From: Mycobacterium terramassiliense
Lineage (GTDB): Bacteria; Actinomycetota; Actinomycetes; Mycobacteriales; Mycobacteriaceae
Length of the DNA stretch: 64,000 bases
Direction: 5' to 3'
Assembly: GCF_900157385.1 (NCBI RefSeq)
Contig: NZ_LT717701.1
Location: 779,772 to 843,771 of the forward strand
Shown: positions 46,683-55,229 of the stretch, one piece after another
How the letters are laid out: the number at the start of each line of letters is the position of its first letter
How positions within the stretch are numbered: the first letter of the stretch is position 1
Made by a program: the position numbers and the translations under genes
The notes under the pieces: model-generated
Database searches by the model: none
The model's input: the letters and a program-made list of their open reading frames with translations, nothing else
Told to the model about the DNA's origin: nothing

Positions 46683-47029
46683 TTAAGTGGCAACCTCGCG
46701 GCGTCGCCCGACGAGCCAGCAAAACAGATAGACGACAAACGAGATGGTCGCGACGAACACCGACACCGGAACGCCGGGCGCCGGCGACAGCAGGACGCCC
46801 CCGACGGCGGCGACTTCCGCGAAGGTCACCGAGGCCGGCACCGCCAGCGCCGGCGAGGCCACCACCCGGGCGGCCGCGGCGGCCGGAGTGATGAGCAACG
46901 ACATCACCAGCAGCGCCCCGACGATCTGCCCAGGGCGCGCACCGGGACCCCGCGCGCCGCCGCGACCTCCGGGTCGACGGTGGCGAACAACAGCGGCCGC
47001 CCCGTGATACTGATGAAAATCGTTTCCAT
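46683..47029 (-). pseudogene. Remnant of a metal ABC-transporter permease (ZnuB-like)
   Basis: Two pieces in different frames match a ZnuB/MntB-type permease. ITGRPLLFATVDPEVAAARG (frame from ATG 47029) is the loop after TM5, and QIVGALLVMSLLITPAAAAA to the stop at 46683 is the C-terminal part. The segment that normally joins them is missing (junction near 46925-46935) and the first half of the gene is absent. A Zur-like palindrome sits directly on the ATG. This looks like a transport operon reduced to about 350 nt. Confidence 0.65.
47013..47029. promoter_or_regulatory. Zur-like operator
   Basis: ATGAAAATCGTTTCCAT is an imperfect palindrome (12 of 17 positions symmetric) with the AT-rich GAAA/TTTC arms of actinobacterial Zur (FurB) boxes. 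It overlaps the ATG of the permease remnant and lies 63 nt upstream of the divergent LacI-type gene. Confidence 0.5.
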
Positions 47030-47077
47030 TAGAAAGTGGCGCCGTGCGGCCTCGTAGGCGGCGACGGCGGGCCGCTG

Positions 47078-47091
47078 TAGCGTCACCGAAC
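47078..47091 (+). promoter_or_regulatory. Predicted leaderless promoter of the LacI-type gene
   Basis: TAGCGT (47078-47083), 8 nt, then GTG 47092, the same layout as at lysS, cysS and the FAAL gene. No ribosome site is seen. Confidence 0.4.
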
Positions 47092-48174
47092 GTGAGGAGT
47101 CCCACCCCGCGCCGGCGTGCGACTCTGGCGTCATTGGCGGAGGAACTGAAGGTTTCGCGCACCACGATCTCCAATGCCTTCAACCGGCCGGACCAGCTCT
47201 CCGCCGACCTACGCGAACGGGTGCTGGCGACGGCGAAGCGGCTCGGATATCCGGGACCCGATCCCCTCGCGCGGTCGCTGCGGACGCGCAAGGCGGGCGC
47301 GGTGGGTCTGGTGATGGCCGAACCGCTGACCTACTTCTTCAACGACCCGGCGGCGCGGGATTTCGTCGCGGGCGTGGCGCAATCGTGCGAGGAACTCGGG
47401 CAGGGGCTGCTCCTGGTCGCCGTGGGGGCCAGCCGCAGCCTCGACGACGGAACGGCCGCCGTCCTCGGCGCCGGCGTCGACGGGTTCGTGGTGTATTCGG
47501 TCTGCGACGACGATCCCTACCTGCAGGTGGTGCTGCAGCGCCGGCTGCCGGTCGTGGTGGTCGACCAGCCCAAGGGGCTGGCCGGAGTGTCCCGGGTCGG
47601 CATCGACGACCGGGCGGCGATGCGCGCGCTGGCCGACTATGTGCTCGGGCTTGGGCACCGCGAAATCGGTTTACTGACCATGCGGCTGGGCCGGGAACGC
47701 CGGCAGGGCCTGGTGGACGCCGACCGGCTGCGGTCGCCGGCCTTCGACGTCCAGCGCGAGCGCATCATCGGCGTGTGGGAGGCGATGACGGCCGCCGGTG
47801 TCGATCCGGATTCGCTGACCGTGGTGGAGAGCTACGAGCACCTCCCCGAATCGGGCGGCACCGCGGCCAAGGCGGCGCTGGAGGCCAATCCGCGCATCAC
47901 CGCGCTGATGTGCACCGCGGACATCTTGGCCCTGTCCGCCATGGATTACCTTCGCGCACATGGCATTTACGTGCCCGGCCGGATGAGCGTCACGGGGTTC
48001 GACGGCGTGCCCGACGCGATAGGCCGCGGGCTGACCACGCTGGCCCAGCCGAGCCTGCAGAAGGGACGCCGGGCGGGTGAGCTACTGCTGAAGCCCCCGC
48101 GATCGGGCCTGCCGGTCGTGGAACTCCTTGACACAGAGCTGATTCGGGGCCGCACCGCCGGACCGCCCGCTTAG
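47092..48174 (+). CDS. LacI-family transcriptional regulator (Rv3575c-like)
   Basis: 360 residues: an N-terminal LacI helix-turn-helix and hinge (TLASLAEELKVSRTTISNAF) and a periplasmic-binding-protein-like effector domain (AGAVGLVMAEPLTYFF, VTGFDGVPDAIGRGLTT). Effector unknown. An open extension to 47044 exists, but GTG 47092 matches the Rv3575c start and the promoter. Convergent with kstR, one base between the stops. Confidence 0.9.
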   Translation: MRSPTPRRRATLASLAEELKVSRTTISNAFNRPDQLSADLRERVLATAKRLGYPGPDPLARSLRTRKAGAVGLVMAEPLTYFFNDPAARDFVAGVAQSCEELGQGLLLVAVGASRSLDDGTAAVLGAGVDGFVVYSVCDDDPYLQVVLQRRLPVVVVDQPKGLAGVSRVGIDDRAAMRALADYVLGLGHREIGLLTMRLGRERRQGLVDADRLRSPAFDVQRERIIGVWEAMTAAGVDPDSLTVVESYEHLPESGGTAAKAALEANPRITALMCTADILALSAMDYLRAHGIYVPGRMSVTGFDGVPDAIGRGLTTLAQPSLQKGRRAGELLLKPPRSGLPVVELLDTELIRGRTAGPPA

Positions 48175-48175
48175 G

Positions 48176-48850
48176 TCATTGGGGACGCTGGGCGCTTTCG
48201 GTGTCGCCGATCAGCAACCGCACGGCCAGGTCCAGCCGCTTGCTGACGTCGGTCGCCGAGGCCCGGCGGGTGAGCCAGGCGAGCAGGTTCGACAGCCACA
48301 CGTCCGAGATCACCCGCGCGATGTGGTACTGGTCCTCTGTCGGTTCGCCGTCGGCCATCGCCCGCGCGAACATGCTGTCGATGAGCTTCTCCACCTGGTC
48401 GACCTCGCTGGCCGCCGACGCGTCGGCGAACACGTAGGCGCGCGTCATCGCCTCGGTGAGCAGTGGATTGCGTTGCATCGCCCGGTTGAGCTTTCCGACC
48501 ATGAAGTTCAACCGCTGAAACGGCGTGCCGCCGGCGACCGAGGAGCGGTCGGTCTTGGCGTCGATGCGGCTGAACTCCCGGCCGAGCGCCGACACCAGAA
48601 GATGCACCTTGGAGGGGAAGTACCGGTAGAGCGTCCCCACCGCCACGTCGGCGCGGTCGGCGACGGCCCGCATCTGCACCGCCTCGTAGCCGCCCTTGGA
48701 CGCGATGGCCATGGTCGCGTCCAGGATGCGCTTGCGACGCTCCCGCTGCGCCTCGGAACCGAGTTCGGACTCAGCCAGGACCGCCACGTTCACGACCTCG
48801 CGCGGTTGCGAGTCAGGTACGCGCGCCGAACTCGGGTTGGCTGACGACAT
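48176..48850 (-). CDS. kstR: TetR-family cholesterol-catabolism repressor KstR
   Basis: 224 residues; represses the large cholesterol regulon and is relieved by 3-oxo-cholestenoyl-CoA-type ligands. The helix-turn-helix is YEAVQMRAVADRADVAVGTL, and the sequence from SELGSEAQRERRKRILDA onward is nearly the M. tuberculosis protein. ATG 48850 has AAAGGAG upstream; longer starts would run into the operator. Divergent from fadE34 with the shared KstR site between them, indicating autoregulation. Confidence 0.96.
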   Translation of the reverse strand: MSSANPSSARVPDSQPREVVNVAVLAESELGSEAQRERRKRILDATMAIASKGGYEAVQMRAVADRADVAVGTLYRYFPSKVHLLVSALGREFSRIDAKTDRSSVAGGTPFQRLNFMVGKLNRAMQRNPLLTEAMTRAYVFADASAASEVDQVEKLIDSMFARAMADGEPTEDQYHIARVISDVWLSNLLAWLTRRASATDVSKRLDLAVRLLIGDTESAQRPQ

Positions 48851-48991
48851 CTGAAGAGTGGCTCCTTTTTCAGGTGGTTCGTTCGCAAACGATACGCATG
48901 CTGTGCGTAAATTTCCCACCTCCCCGCAGCAGGGACAACCAGGTGTACTGCTGTGATGGCGTTCGACTTGACGCTCGATCGCTGGCACTAT

Positions 48992-49005
48992 TAGAACACG
49001 TTCTA
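48992..49005. promoter_or_regulatory. KstR operator between kstR and fadE34
   Basis: TAGAACACGTTCTA is a perfect 14-bp palindrome matching the KstR consensus (TnnAACnnGTTnnA). It lies between the divergent kstR and fadE34 genes. The 205-nt interval (48851-49055) holds no gene. Confidence 0.9.
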
Positions 49006-49055
49006 GTGGGCTTTAGCGCCCCTTCATCCCGAACCAGGCACGCGGAGGACTAGAG

Positions 49056-51179
49056 GTGGTAGCGACCGTCACCGAGGAACAGTTCGCCGCGCGTGCGCTG
49101 GTGCGCGACTGGGCGCGCAATCCGACGTCGGGACCCGGCGGAACCACCGCGATCCGCGACGTCGAGCAAGGCAAAGCCGACGCGTGGCGGCCCGTCTTCG
49201 CCGGCCTCGCCGACCTGGGGCTGTTCGGGGTGGCGATACCGGAGGACCGCGGCGGCGCGGGCGGCAGCATCGAGGATCTGTGCGCGATGGTCGAGGAAGC
49301 GGCCAAGGCGCTGATCGCCGGGCCGGTTGCGACGACTGCCCTGGCGACGCTGGTCGTCGACGACCCCGAATTGTTGGCCGGGCTGGCGTCCGGGGAGCGC
49401 TTCGCCGGGGTGGCGCTGCAAGGCGACGTTCGGTTCGACGGCGAGGCGGGACGCGCGTCGGGCACCCTGCCGTGGGTGCTGGGCGGAGCGGAAGGTGCGG
49501 TCGTCCTCCTGCCCGCGGACGGGAAGTGGCTGCTCGTCGACACCGACGCCGAGGGCGTGCAGCTCGAGCCGCTGCGGGCCGCCGACTTCTCCCGGCCGCT
49601 GGCCCGGGTGGTGCTGACGTCGGCGCCGGCCGCCGTGATCGGGGCGCCGGGGCACAGGGTCGAGGAATTGGCCGCGACGGTGCTGGCGGCCGAGGCGGCC
49701 GGCATCACCCGATGGTCGCTGGACACCGCGGTCGCCTACGCCAAGGTGCGCGAACAGTTCGGCAAGCCGATCGGCAGCTTCCAGGCCGTCAAACACCTGT
49801 GCGCCGAGATGCTGTGCCGCGCCGAGCAGGCCGAGGTGGCCGCCGCCGACGCCGCGCGCGCCGCCGCGGAACCCGATGCGGACCAGTTTTCGATCGCGGC
49901 CGCCTTGGCCGCGGGCGTCGGCATCGCCGCCGCCAAGGCGAACGTCAAGGACTGCATCCAGGTGCTCGGCGGCATCGGCTGCACCTGGGAACACGACGCG
50001 CACCTGTACCTGCGCCGCGCCCACGCCATCGGCCGGTTTCTCGGCGGCGGCCAACGCTGGTTGCGCCGCATCACCGCCCTGACCCAGGCGGGGGTGCGCC
50101 GCCGCCTGGGTATCGACCTCTCGGAGGTGGAGGGCCTGCGCCCCGAGATCGCCGCGGCGGTCGCCGAGATTGCCGCGCTGCCGGAAGCCCAGCGCCAAGC
50201 CGCCCTGGCCGAGGCCGGGCTGCAGGCCCCGCATTGGCGGCCGCCGTACGGGCGCGGCGCGTCACCGGCCGAGCAGTTGCTGATCGATCAGGAGATGGCC
50301 GCTGCCGGTGTGGTGCGGCCGGACCTGGTGATCGGCTGGTGGGCGGCGCCGACCATCCTCGAGCACGGCACGCCCGAACAGATCGAACAGTTCGTGCCGG
50401 CCACTCTGCGCGGCGAATTCCTTTGGTGCCAGCTGTTTTCCGAGCCCGGCGCCGGGTCGGACCTGGCGTCGCTGCGCACCAAGGCGGTGCGGGGGGATGG
50501 CGGCTGGCTGCTCACGGGGCAGAAGGTGTGGACGTCCGCCGCGCACACGGCGCGGTGGGGGGTGTGCCTCGCGCGCACCGATCCGGACGCCCCGAAACAC
50601 AAGGGCATCACCTACTTCCTGGTTGACATGCGCTCGCCGGGCATCGAGATCCGGCCGCTGCGCGAGATCACCGGCGACTCGCTGTTCAACGAGGTGTTTT
50701 TGGACAACGTGTTCGTCCCCGACGAGATGGTGGTCGGCACGGTGAACGACGGCTGGCGGCTGGCGCGGACCACGCTGGCCAACGAGCGGGTCGCGATGGC
50801 CAACGGCACCGCGCTGGGCAACCCGATGGAGGAGCTGCTCCGGGTGCTGGCGGAGATGGACCTCGACGCCGCCCAGCAAGACCGGCTGGGATGGCTGATC
50901 GCCACCGCTCAGACCGGCGCGCTGCTGGATCAGCGCATCGCCCAGCTGGCCGTGGGCGGCCAGGACCCGGGCGCGCAGTCCAGCGTGCGCAAGCTGATCG
51001 GCGTCCGCTACCGGCAGGCGCTGGCCGAATACGCGATGGACGTCTCCGAGGGCGGCGGGCTCGTCCACAACCAGGCGGTCTTCGACTTCCTCAACACGCG
51101 CTGCCTCACGATCGCCGGCGGCACCGAGCAGATCCTGCTCACCGTCGCCGCCGAGCGGCTTCTCGGCCTGCCGCGCTGA
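49056..51179 (+). CDS. fadE34: Acyl-CoA dehydrogenase FadE34 (double-domain)
   Basis: 707 residues comprising two fused acyl-CoA dehydrogenase units: the first about 1-330 (LFGVAIPEDRGGAGGS, QVLGGIGCTWEHD) and the second about 400-707 (CQLFSEPGAGSDLASL, IAGGTEQILL). Homologue of Rv3573c, a ChsE-type enzyme dehydrogenating steroid side-chain CoA esters. Single-chain fusion contrasts with the paired subunits of other ChsE enzymes. GTG start. Controlled by the KstR site 50 nt upstream. Confidence 0.95.
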   Translation: MVATVTEEQFAARALVRDWARNPTSGPGGTTAIRDVEQGKADAWRPVFAGLADLGLFGVAIPEDRGGAGGSIEDLCAMVEEAAKALIAGPVATTALATLVVDDPELLAGLASGERFAGVALQGDVRFDGEAGRASGTLPWVLGGAEGAVVLLPADGKWLLVDTDAEGVQLEPLRAADFSRPLARVVLTSAPAAVIGAPGHRVEELAATVLAAEAAGITRWSLDTAVAYAKVREQFGKPIGSFQAVKHLCAEMLCRAEQAEVAAADAARAAAEPDADQFSIAAALAAGVGIAAAKANVKDCIQVLGGIGCTWEHDAHLYLRRAHAIGRFLGGGQRWLRRITALTQAGVRRRLGIDLSEVEGLRPEIAAAVAEIAALPEAQRQAALAEAGLQAPHWRPPYGRGASPAEQLLIDQEMAAAGVVRPDLVIGWWAAPTILEHGTPEQIEQFVPATLRGEFLWCQLFSEPGAGSDLASLRTKAVRGDGGWLLTGQKVWTSAAHTARWGVCLARTDPDAPKHKGITYFLVDMRSPGIEIRPLREITGDSLFNEVFLDNVFVPDEMVVGTVNDGWRLARTTLANERVAMANGTALGNPMEELLRVLAEMDLDAAQQDRLGWLIATAQTGALLDQRIAQLAVGGQDPGAQSSVRKLIGVRYRQALAEYAMDVSEGGGLVHNQAVFDFLNTRCLTIAGGTEQILLTVAAERLLGLPR

Positions 51180-51188
51180 TTCGTTTCA

Positions 51189-51246
51189 CCGAGCCGGTAA
51201 TTTCGCAGGGCTTTACTCGCACTTTGTCTGCAGATTTACAGCCTCG
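51189..51246 (+). repeat. 58-bp direct repeat, left copy
   Basis: Perfectly identical over 58 nt to 52166-52223, same orientation. Begins CCGAGCCGGTAATTTCGCAG and ends ATTTACAGCCTCG. It starts 9 nt after the fadE34 stop and is AT-richer than its surroundings. Confidence 0.95.
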
Positions 51247-51282
51247 GCGTTGGTGTCGGTGTCCTGGGCCACTATTCAGCCC

Positions 51283-52159
51283 ATGGCCGGGGTGCTGATC
51301 GGTAGCGAAGCCGTCGCGCGGGGAGTTGTGACGCGACACGAATTGCGACGCTGGTATGTGCGGCTCTACCCCGGCGTGTATGCCGCTAAGGGCGAACAGC
51401 TTTCGCTGCGGCAGAGGACCGAAGGCGCATGGTTGTGGTCGCGGCGAAGTGCGATCGTGTCGGGTGTTGCGGCGTCGGCGTTGCATGGCGCTCGGTGGGT
51501 CGACGCCGATATCCCCGTCGAGTTGGTTTGGTCGAACACCCGGCCGCCGCGGGGGATAGTCGCGCGTGAGCAGCTGCTGGCGGAGGACCGAAACCACCCG
51601 CGTCGCGGGATTGCCGGTCACCACTCTCGTACGAACGGCGTACGACTTGGGCCGGTACCTTCCACGCGGACGGGCGGTGGCGCGCCTCGACGCGTTGATG
51701 CGGGCCACCCCGTTTGCGCCGGAGGATGTACTGCTGGTTTCCGAGCGGTACCCGTCTGCTCGCGGGACACGCCGGCTGCGGCAGGTCTTGCGTCTCGTCG
51801 ACGGCGGAGCGGCCTCGCCGAAGGAGACCTGGCTGCGGCTTCTGCTGATCGACGCGGGCTTGCCCATGCCGACCACCCAGATTCCGGTGGTCGAGGGCTA
51901 CTCTGCCCTGGCCATGCTCGACATGGGCTGGCCGGAATTCGGCGTAGCTGCCGAGTATGACGGCGACCAACACCGCAGCGATCGGCGTCAGTTCGTGAAG
52001 GACCACTGGCGAATGCGAAAGCTCGCGGAAATTGGCTGGATCGTCATTCGCGTGATCGCCGAGGACAGGCCGGCGGATGTCATCGACCGGGTCCGGCGGG
52101 CGCTGCTCGCACGGGGTTGGCGACCCGGGGGAACGGCCGTCGTCGCGTTGGCGGGATGA
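51283..52159 (+). pseudogene. AbiEi-like/DUF559 nuclease-fold protein, frameshifted
   Basis: One gene of about 292 codons split by one extra base near 51588. The first frame (ATG 51283) has an AbiEi-type antitoxin-like winged helix (VARGVVTRHELRRWYVRLYP, GVYAAKG) and ends at LLAEDR. The +1 frame continues TTRVAGLPVTTLVRTAYDLG and ends with a DUF559/Vsr-like endonuclease domain (AAEYDGDQHRSDRRQFVKDH, WIVIRVIAED). Removing one C at 51588-51589 joins them as LLAEDETTRVAGLP. Perfect 58-bp repeats flank it. Absent between fadE34 and Rv3572 in M. tuberculosis. Confidence 0.8.
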
Positions 52160-52165
52160 CTCCCG

Positions 52166-52223
52166 CCGAGCCGGTAATTTCGCAGGGCTTTACTCGCACT
52201 TTGTCTGCAGATTTACAGCCTCG
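52166..52223 (+). repeat. 58-bp direct repeat, right copy
   Basis: Identical to 51189-51246. It starts 6 nt after the DUF559 stop and ends 11 nt before the stop of the convergent Rv3572-like gene. The two copies bracket 919 nt. Confidence 0.95.
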
Positions 52224-52234
52224 CGAAACCGGCG

Positions 52235-52768
52235 CTAGGAAAAGTTCGTCTGCGCGCAGGTGCTGGGCGAGGTGATGTTGACGCCGCCGTAGACCACCTG
52301 GATGTGGGTGCAGGTGATGACGCTGATGTCGGTCTTGGGCTGGCCGGTCTGCCAGTCGGTCGAGTCGATGCGCCCGGTCGTCTGGTATTTGTCCGGCGGT
52401 CCCTCCCCGAAGTACACGGTGGTGATCTCGTCGGATCCCATCGCCTTGTGCACCCTCTCGAACTGGCCGTTGGCGTGCGTGTCGAGGTATGCCAGCCGGT
52501 TTGGCGACCGAACCTCGGTCGTCTGCCGCGCCCACAGGCCGGGCGGGAAGCCGGTCACGCCGTCGGGGGTGAGCATGTCGGCCCCGGCGGTGAAGTTGCA
52601 AAAGCCGCCCGACTTGAAGCATTCGAGGGTCATGTGCGTCTCCAGCTGGTTGGGGCCGTCCAGCGGGAACAGGGTGGTGGCGGTGTTGCTCGCCGCCGAA
52701 GCGATCGGACTCGGCGCCAGCGCCAGCACGGCTGCGACCACGGCAAACCCCGGCAATAGCCGCTTCAT
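52235..52768 (-). CDS. Secreted protein (Rv3572-like)
   Basis: 177 residues with a Sec signal peptide (MKRLLPGFAVVAAVLALAPS, cleavage likely after ASA near 26) and a small beta-rich exported domain with four cysteines (TLECFKSGGFCNF, VITCTHI, PSTCAQT). It corresponds to Rv3572, of unknown function. The gene lies downstream of kshB on the same strand, 28 nt away, so it may share the KstR-controlled transcript. Confidence 0.85.
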   Translation of the reverse strand: MKRLLPGFAVVAAVLALAPSPIASAASNTATTLFPLDGPNQLETHMTLECFKSGGFCNFTAGADMLTPDGVTGFPPGLWARQTTEVRSPNRLAYLDTHANGQFERVHKAMGSDEITTVYFGEGPPDKYQTTGRIDSTDWQTGQPKTDISVITCTHIQVVYGGVNITSPSTCAQTNFS

Positions 52769-52796
52769 CGGCGCCCCCTTCCGGTTCGCTACGCGA

Positions 52797-53879
52797 CTAC
52801 TCGTCGTAGGTGACTTCTACCGAATCAGATTCGGGGCGAGATTGACAGGCCAAAATCAGCCCGTCGTCGAGATCCTGCTGCTCCAGGACGTCGTTGACCT
52901 CCATGTTGACCTTGCCGCTGCGCAGGGTGCAGGCGCACGCGCCGCAGTGTCCCTCGCGGCACGAGAACGGCGCGTCCAAGCCCTTCGCGAGCAGCACGTC
53001 GAGCAGCTTGGCGTTGCGCGGCCACGACACGGTGTGCGTTTCGCCGTCCAGCTCCACCACGGCCGTGGCCGGCGGCTGGTCCCCTTCGGCGGTGTCCTCG
53101 ACCTTCACCGCCGCGAAAGGATCCGACTCGAGCGACTTGAACACCTCGATATGCACCTGTGCCGGAGGCACTTCCAGCCCGTTCAGCGCGACCCGCGCCG
53201 CTTCCATGAAGGGCCCCGGGCCGCAGATGAACACGGGCCGATCGGTGAAGGGCGACGCGAGCTTCGCCAGGGCGGTCGCGCTGGGCAGCCCCTGCAGCGA
53301 TTCCAGCCAGTGCAGCACCGTGAGCCGGTCGGGATACTTCGCGGACAGCTCGCGCAGCGCGTCGGCGAAGATCACCGAGCGGTCGTCGCGGTTGGCGTAG
53401 ACCAGCGTCACCTGCCCGCTGCCCTCGGCGAGCGCGGACTTGCAGATCGACATGATCGGCGTGATGCCGCTGCCGGCCGCCATCAGCAGAAAGTCATCGT
53501 CGAGCGTCTTGGGCACGAAGTTGCCCGACGGCGCCAGCACGTGGATGCGCATGCCGGCGTGCGCGTGGTCGCACAGCCAGTTCGACGCGTAGCCGTCCGC
53601 GGTCCGTTTCACCGTCACGGTCAGCGCGTCATCGGTGAACGGCGAGCTGCACAGCGAGTAGCACCGAGCCACCGAGCCGGTGCGCTCGCTGGGCACGCGC
53701 AACGTCAGGAACTGTCCGGGGGCGTACCGGAGCCGCTCCGGCGGGATCGCCGGATCGCCGGGCGCGTCGGGCACCGCGAACACCAGCGACCGCGCCTCGT
53801 CGGTTTCGGCGACGACCTCGGCGATCTGCAGTTCAAGGACGTGGTCGCCGAGCGGCTCGTCGGGAATCGCTTCCGTCAA
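52797..53879 (-). CDS. kshB: 3-ketosteroid 9-alpha-hydroxylase reductase KshB
   Basis: 360 residues: an FAD domain (CYSLCSSP), NAD(P) domain (GSGITPIMSICKSAL, CGPGPFMEAA) and C-terminal plant-type [2Fe-2S] domain with Cys307, 312, 315 and 345 (CREGHCGAC). It supplies electrons to KshA in ring opening of the steroid. TTG 53879 gives MTEAIPDEPLG, the M. tuberculosis start, with AAGGGACGGG upstream; a longer ATG start at 53969 overlaps the operators. KstR box 27 nt upstream. Confidence 0.94.
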   Translation of the reverse strand: MTEAIPDEPLGDHVLELQIAEVVAETDEARSLVFAVPDAPGDPAIPPERLRYAPGQFLTLRVPSERTGSVARCYSLCSSPFTDDALTVTVKRTADGYASNWLCDHAHAGMRIHVLAPSGNFVPKTLDDDFLLMAAGSGITPIMSICKSALAEGSGQVTLVYANRDDRSVIFADALRELSAKYPDRLTVLHWLESLQGLPSATALAKLASPFTDRPVFICGPGPFMEAARVALNGLEVPPAQVHIEVFKSLESDPFAAVKVEDTAEGDQPPATAVVELDGETHTVSWPRNAKLLDVLLAKGLDAPFSCREGHCGACACTLRSGKVNMEVNDVLEQQDLDDGLILACQSRPESDSVEVTYDE

Positions 53880-53905
53880 GACCCGTCCCTTCCTTTCCTG
53901 GCAAC

Positions 53906-53919
53906 TAGAACATGTTATA
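53906..53919. promoter_or_regulatory. KstR operator near kshB
   Basis: TAGAACATGTTATA matches TnnAACnnGTTnnA, with one asymmetric base. Lies 27 nt before the kshB TTG and 109 nt before hsaA. Shared 149-nt divergent region. Confidence 0.85.
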
Positions 53920-53973
53920 GAAAACCGGATTCGTATCGCTACCAGCCGCAGGAATACCCTGCTCGACACAAAT

Positions 53974-53987
53974 CGGAACGTGTTCTA
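53974..53987. promoter_or_regulatory. KstR operator near hsaA
   Basis: CGGAACGTGTTCTA keeps AAC-N2-GTT and the final A, lacking only the leading T. 41 nt before the hsaA GTG, next to the GGGAGG ribosome site region. Confidence 0.8.
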
Positions 53988-54028
53988 GTCTTCTGGGTAA
54001 GTCCGCACTCCCGGGGAGGCAAACTTAC

Positions 54029-55213
54029 GTGACGTCCATTCAACAGCGCGATGCGCAGACGGTGTTGGCTGGGATCGACGATCTACTTCCGCTGATCCGG
54101 GAGCGCGCCCAGGCCACGGAGGATCTGCGCAGGCTGCCCGACCAGACCGTGCAGGAGCTCGAGGACGTCGGGTTCTTCACCCTTTTGCAGCCCGAGCAGT
54201 GGGGCGGGCTGCAGTGCGACCCCACGCTGTTCTACGAGGCCGTCCGCCGGCTGGCCAGCGCGTGCGGCTCCACCGGGTGGGTCAGCTCGATCATCGGCGT
54301 GCACAACTGGCACCTGGCGCTGTTCGACCAGCAGGCCCAGGAGGACGTCTGGAGCGACGACCCCAAGACCCGCATATCGTCGTCGTACGCCCCGATGGGC
54401 GCCGGCGTCGTGACCGACGGCGGCTACCTGGTGAACGGCTCGTGGAACTGGTCGTCGGGCTGCGACCACGCCTCGTGGACGTTTGTGGGCGGCCCGGTCA
54501 TCAAGGACGGCCGGCCGGTTGACTTCGGCAGCTTCCTCATCCCCCGCAGCGAGTACCGCATCGACGACGTGTGGCACGTCGTGGGACTGCGCGGCACCGG
54601 CAGCAACACGCTGGTCGTCAAGGACGTCTTCGTGCCGCGGCACCGGTTCCTGTCCTACAAGGCGATGAACGACGGCACCGCCGGCGGCTACGCGACCAAC
54701 ACGGCTCCGGTGTACAAGATGCCGTGGGGCACCATGCACCCCACCACCATCTCGGCGCCGATCGTCGGCATGGCCTACGGCGCGTACGACGCGCACGTGG
54801 AGCACCAGGGCAAGCGGGTGCGGGCGGCGTTCGCCGGCGAGAAGGCCAAGGACGATCCGTTCGCCAAGGTCCGCATCGCCGAGGCGGCCAGCGACATCGA
54901 CGCCGCGTGGCGGCAACTGAGCGGCAACGTCGCCGACGAGTACGCGCTGCTGTCCGCCGGCAAGGAGATCCCGTTCGAGCTGCGTGCCCGCGCCCGCCGC
55001 GACCAGGTGCGCGCCACCGGCCGGTCGATCTCCGCGATCGACCGCTTGTTCGAGGCGTCCGGCGCCACCGCGCTGGCCAACGACCAGCCGGTGCAACGGT
55101 TCTGGCGCGACGCGCACGCCGGGCGGGTGCACGCGGCCAACGACCCCGAGCGCGCCTACGTGATCTTCGGGAACAACGAATTCGGGTTGCCGCCCGGCGA
55201 CACGATGGTTTAG
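54029..55213 (+). CDS. hsaA: 3-HSA hydroxylase, oxygenase component HsaA
   Basis: Flavin-dependent monooxygenase (FADH2 supplied by HsaB) that hydroxylates 3-HSA to 3,4-DHSA, the catechol of cholesterol ring degradation. The 394 residues have the acyl-CoA-dehydrogenase-like fold of group D monooxygenases (GGLQCDPTLFYEAVRRLASACG, NWSSGCDHASW, GLRGTGSNT). GTG start with GGGAGG upstream. First gene of the hsaA-D-C-B run; KstR boxes precede it. Matches Rv3570c. Confidence 0.96.
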   Translation: MTSIQQRDAQTVLAGIDDLLPLIRERAQATEDLRRLPDQTVQELEDVGFFTLLQPEQWGGLQCDPTLFYEAVRRLASACGSTGWVSSIIGVHNWHLALFDQQAQEDVWSDDPKTRISSSYAPMGAGVVTDGGYLVNGSWNWSSGCDHASWTFVGGPVIKDGRPVDFGSFLIPRSEYRIDDVWHVVGLRGTGSNTLVVKDVFVPRHRFLSYKAMNDGTAGGYATNTAPVYKMPWGTMHPTTISAPIVGMAYGAYDAHVEHQGKRVRAAFAGEKAKDDPFAKVRIAEAASDIDAAWRQLSGNVADEYALLSAGKEIPFELRARARRDQVRATGRSISAIDRLFEASGATALANDQPVQRFWRDAHAGRVHAANDPERAYVIFGNNEFGLPPGDTMV

Positions 55214-55229
55214 CGGCAAGGCCTGAGCC

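Noticed and set aside
45228..47057. Plus-strand open frame of 609 codons across pxpA and lppH
   Set aside because: Opposite strand of two clear genes; extremely Arg/Gly/His-rich with no motif.
51189..52223. Annotating the repeat-flanked region as an insertion sequence
   Set aside because: No transposase, no terminal inverted repeats, and the repeats are far longer than a target-site duplication.
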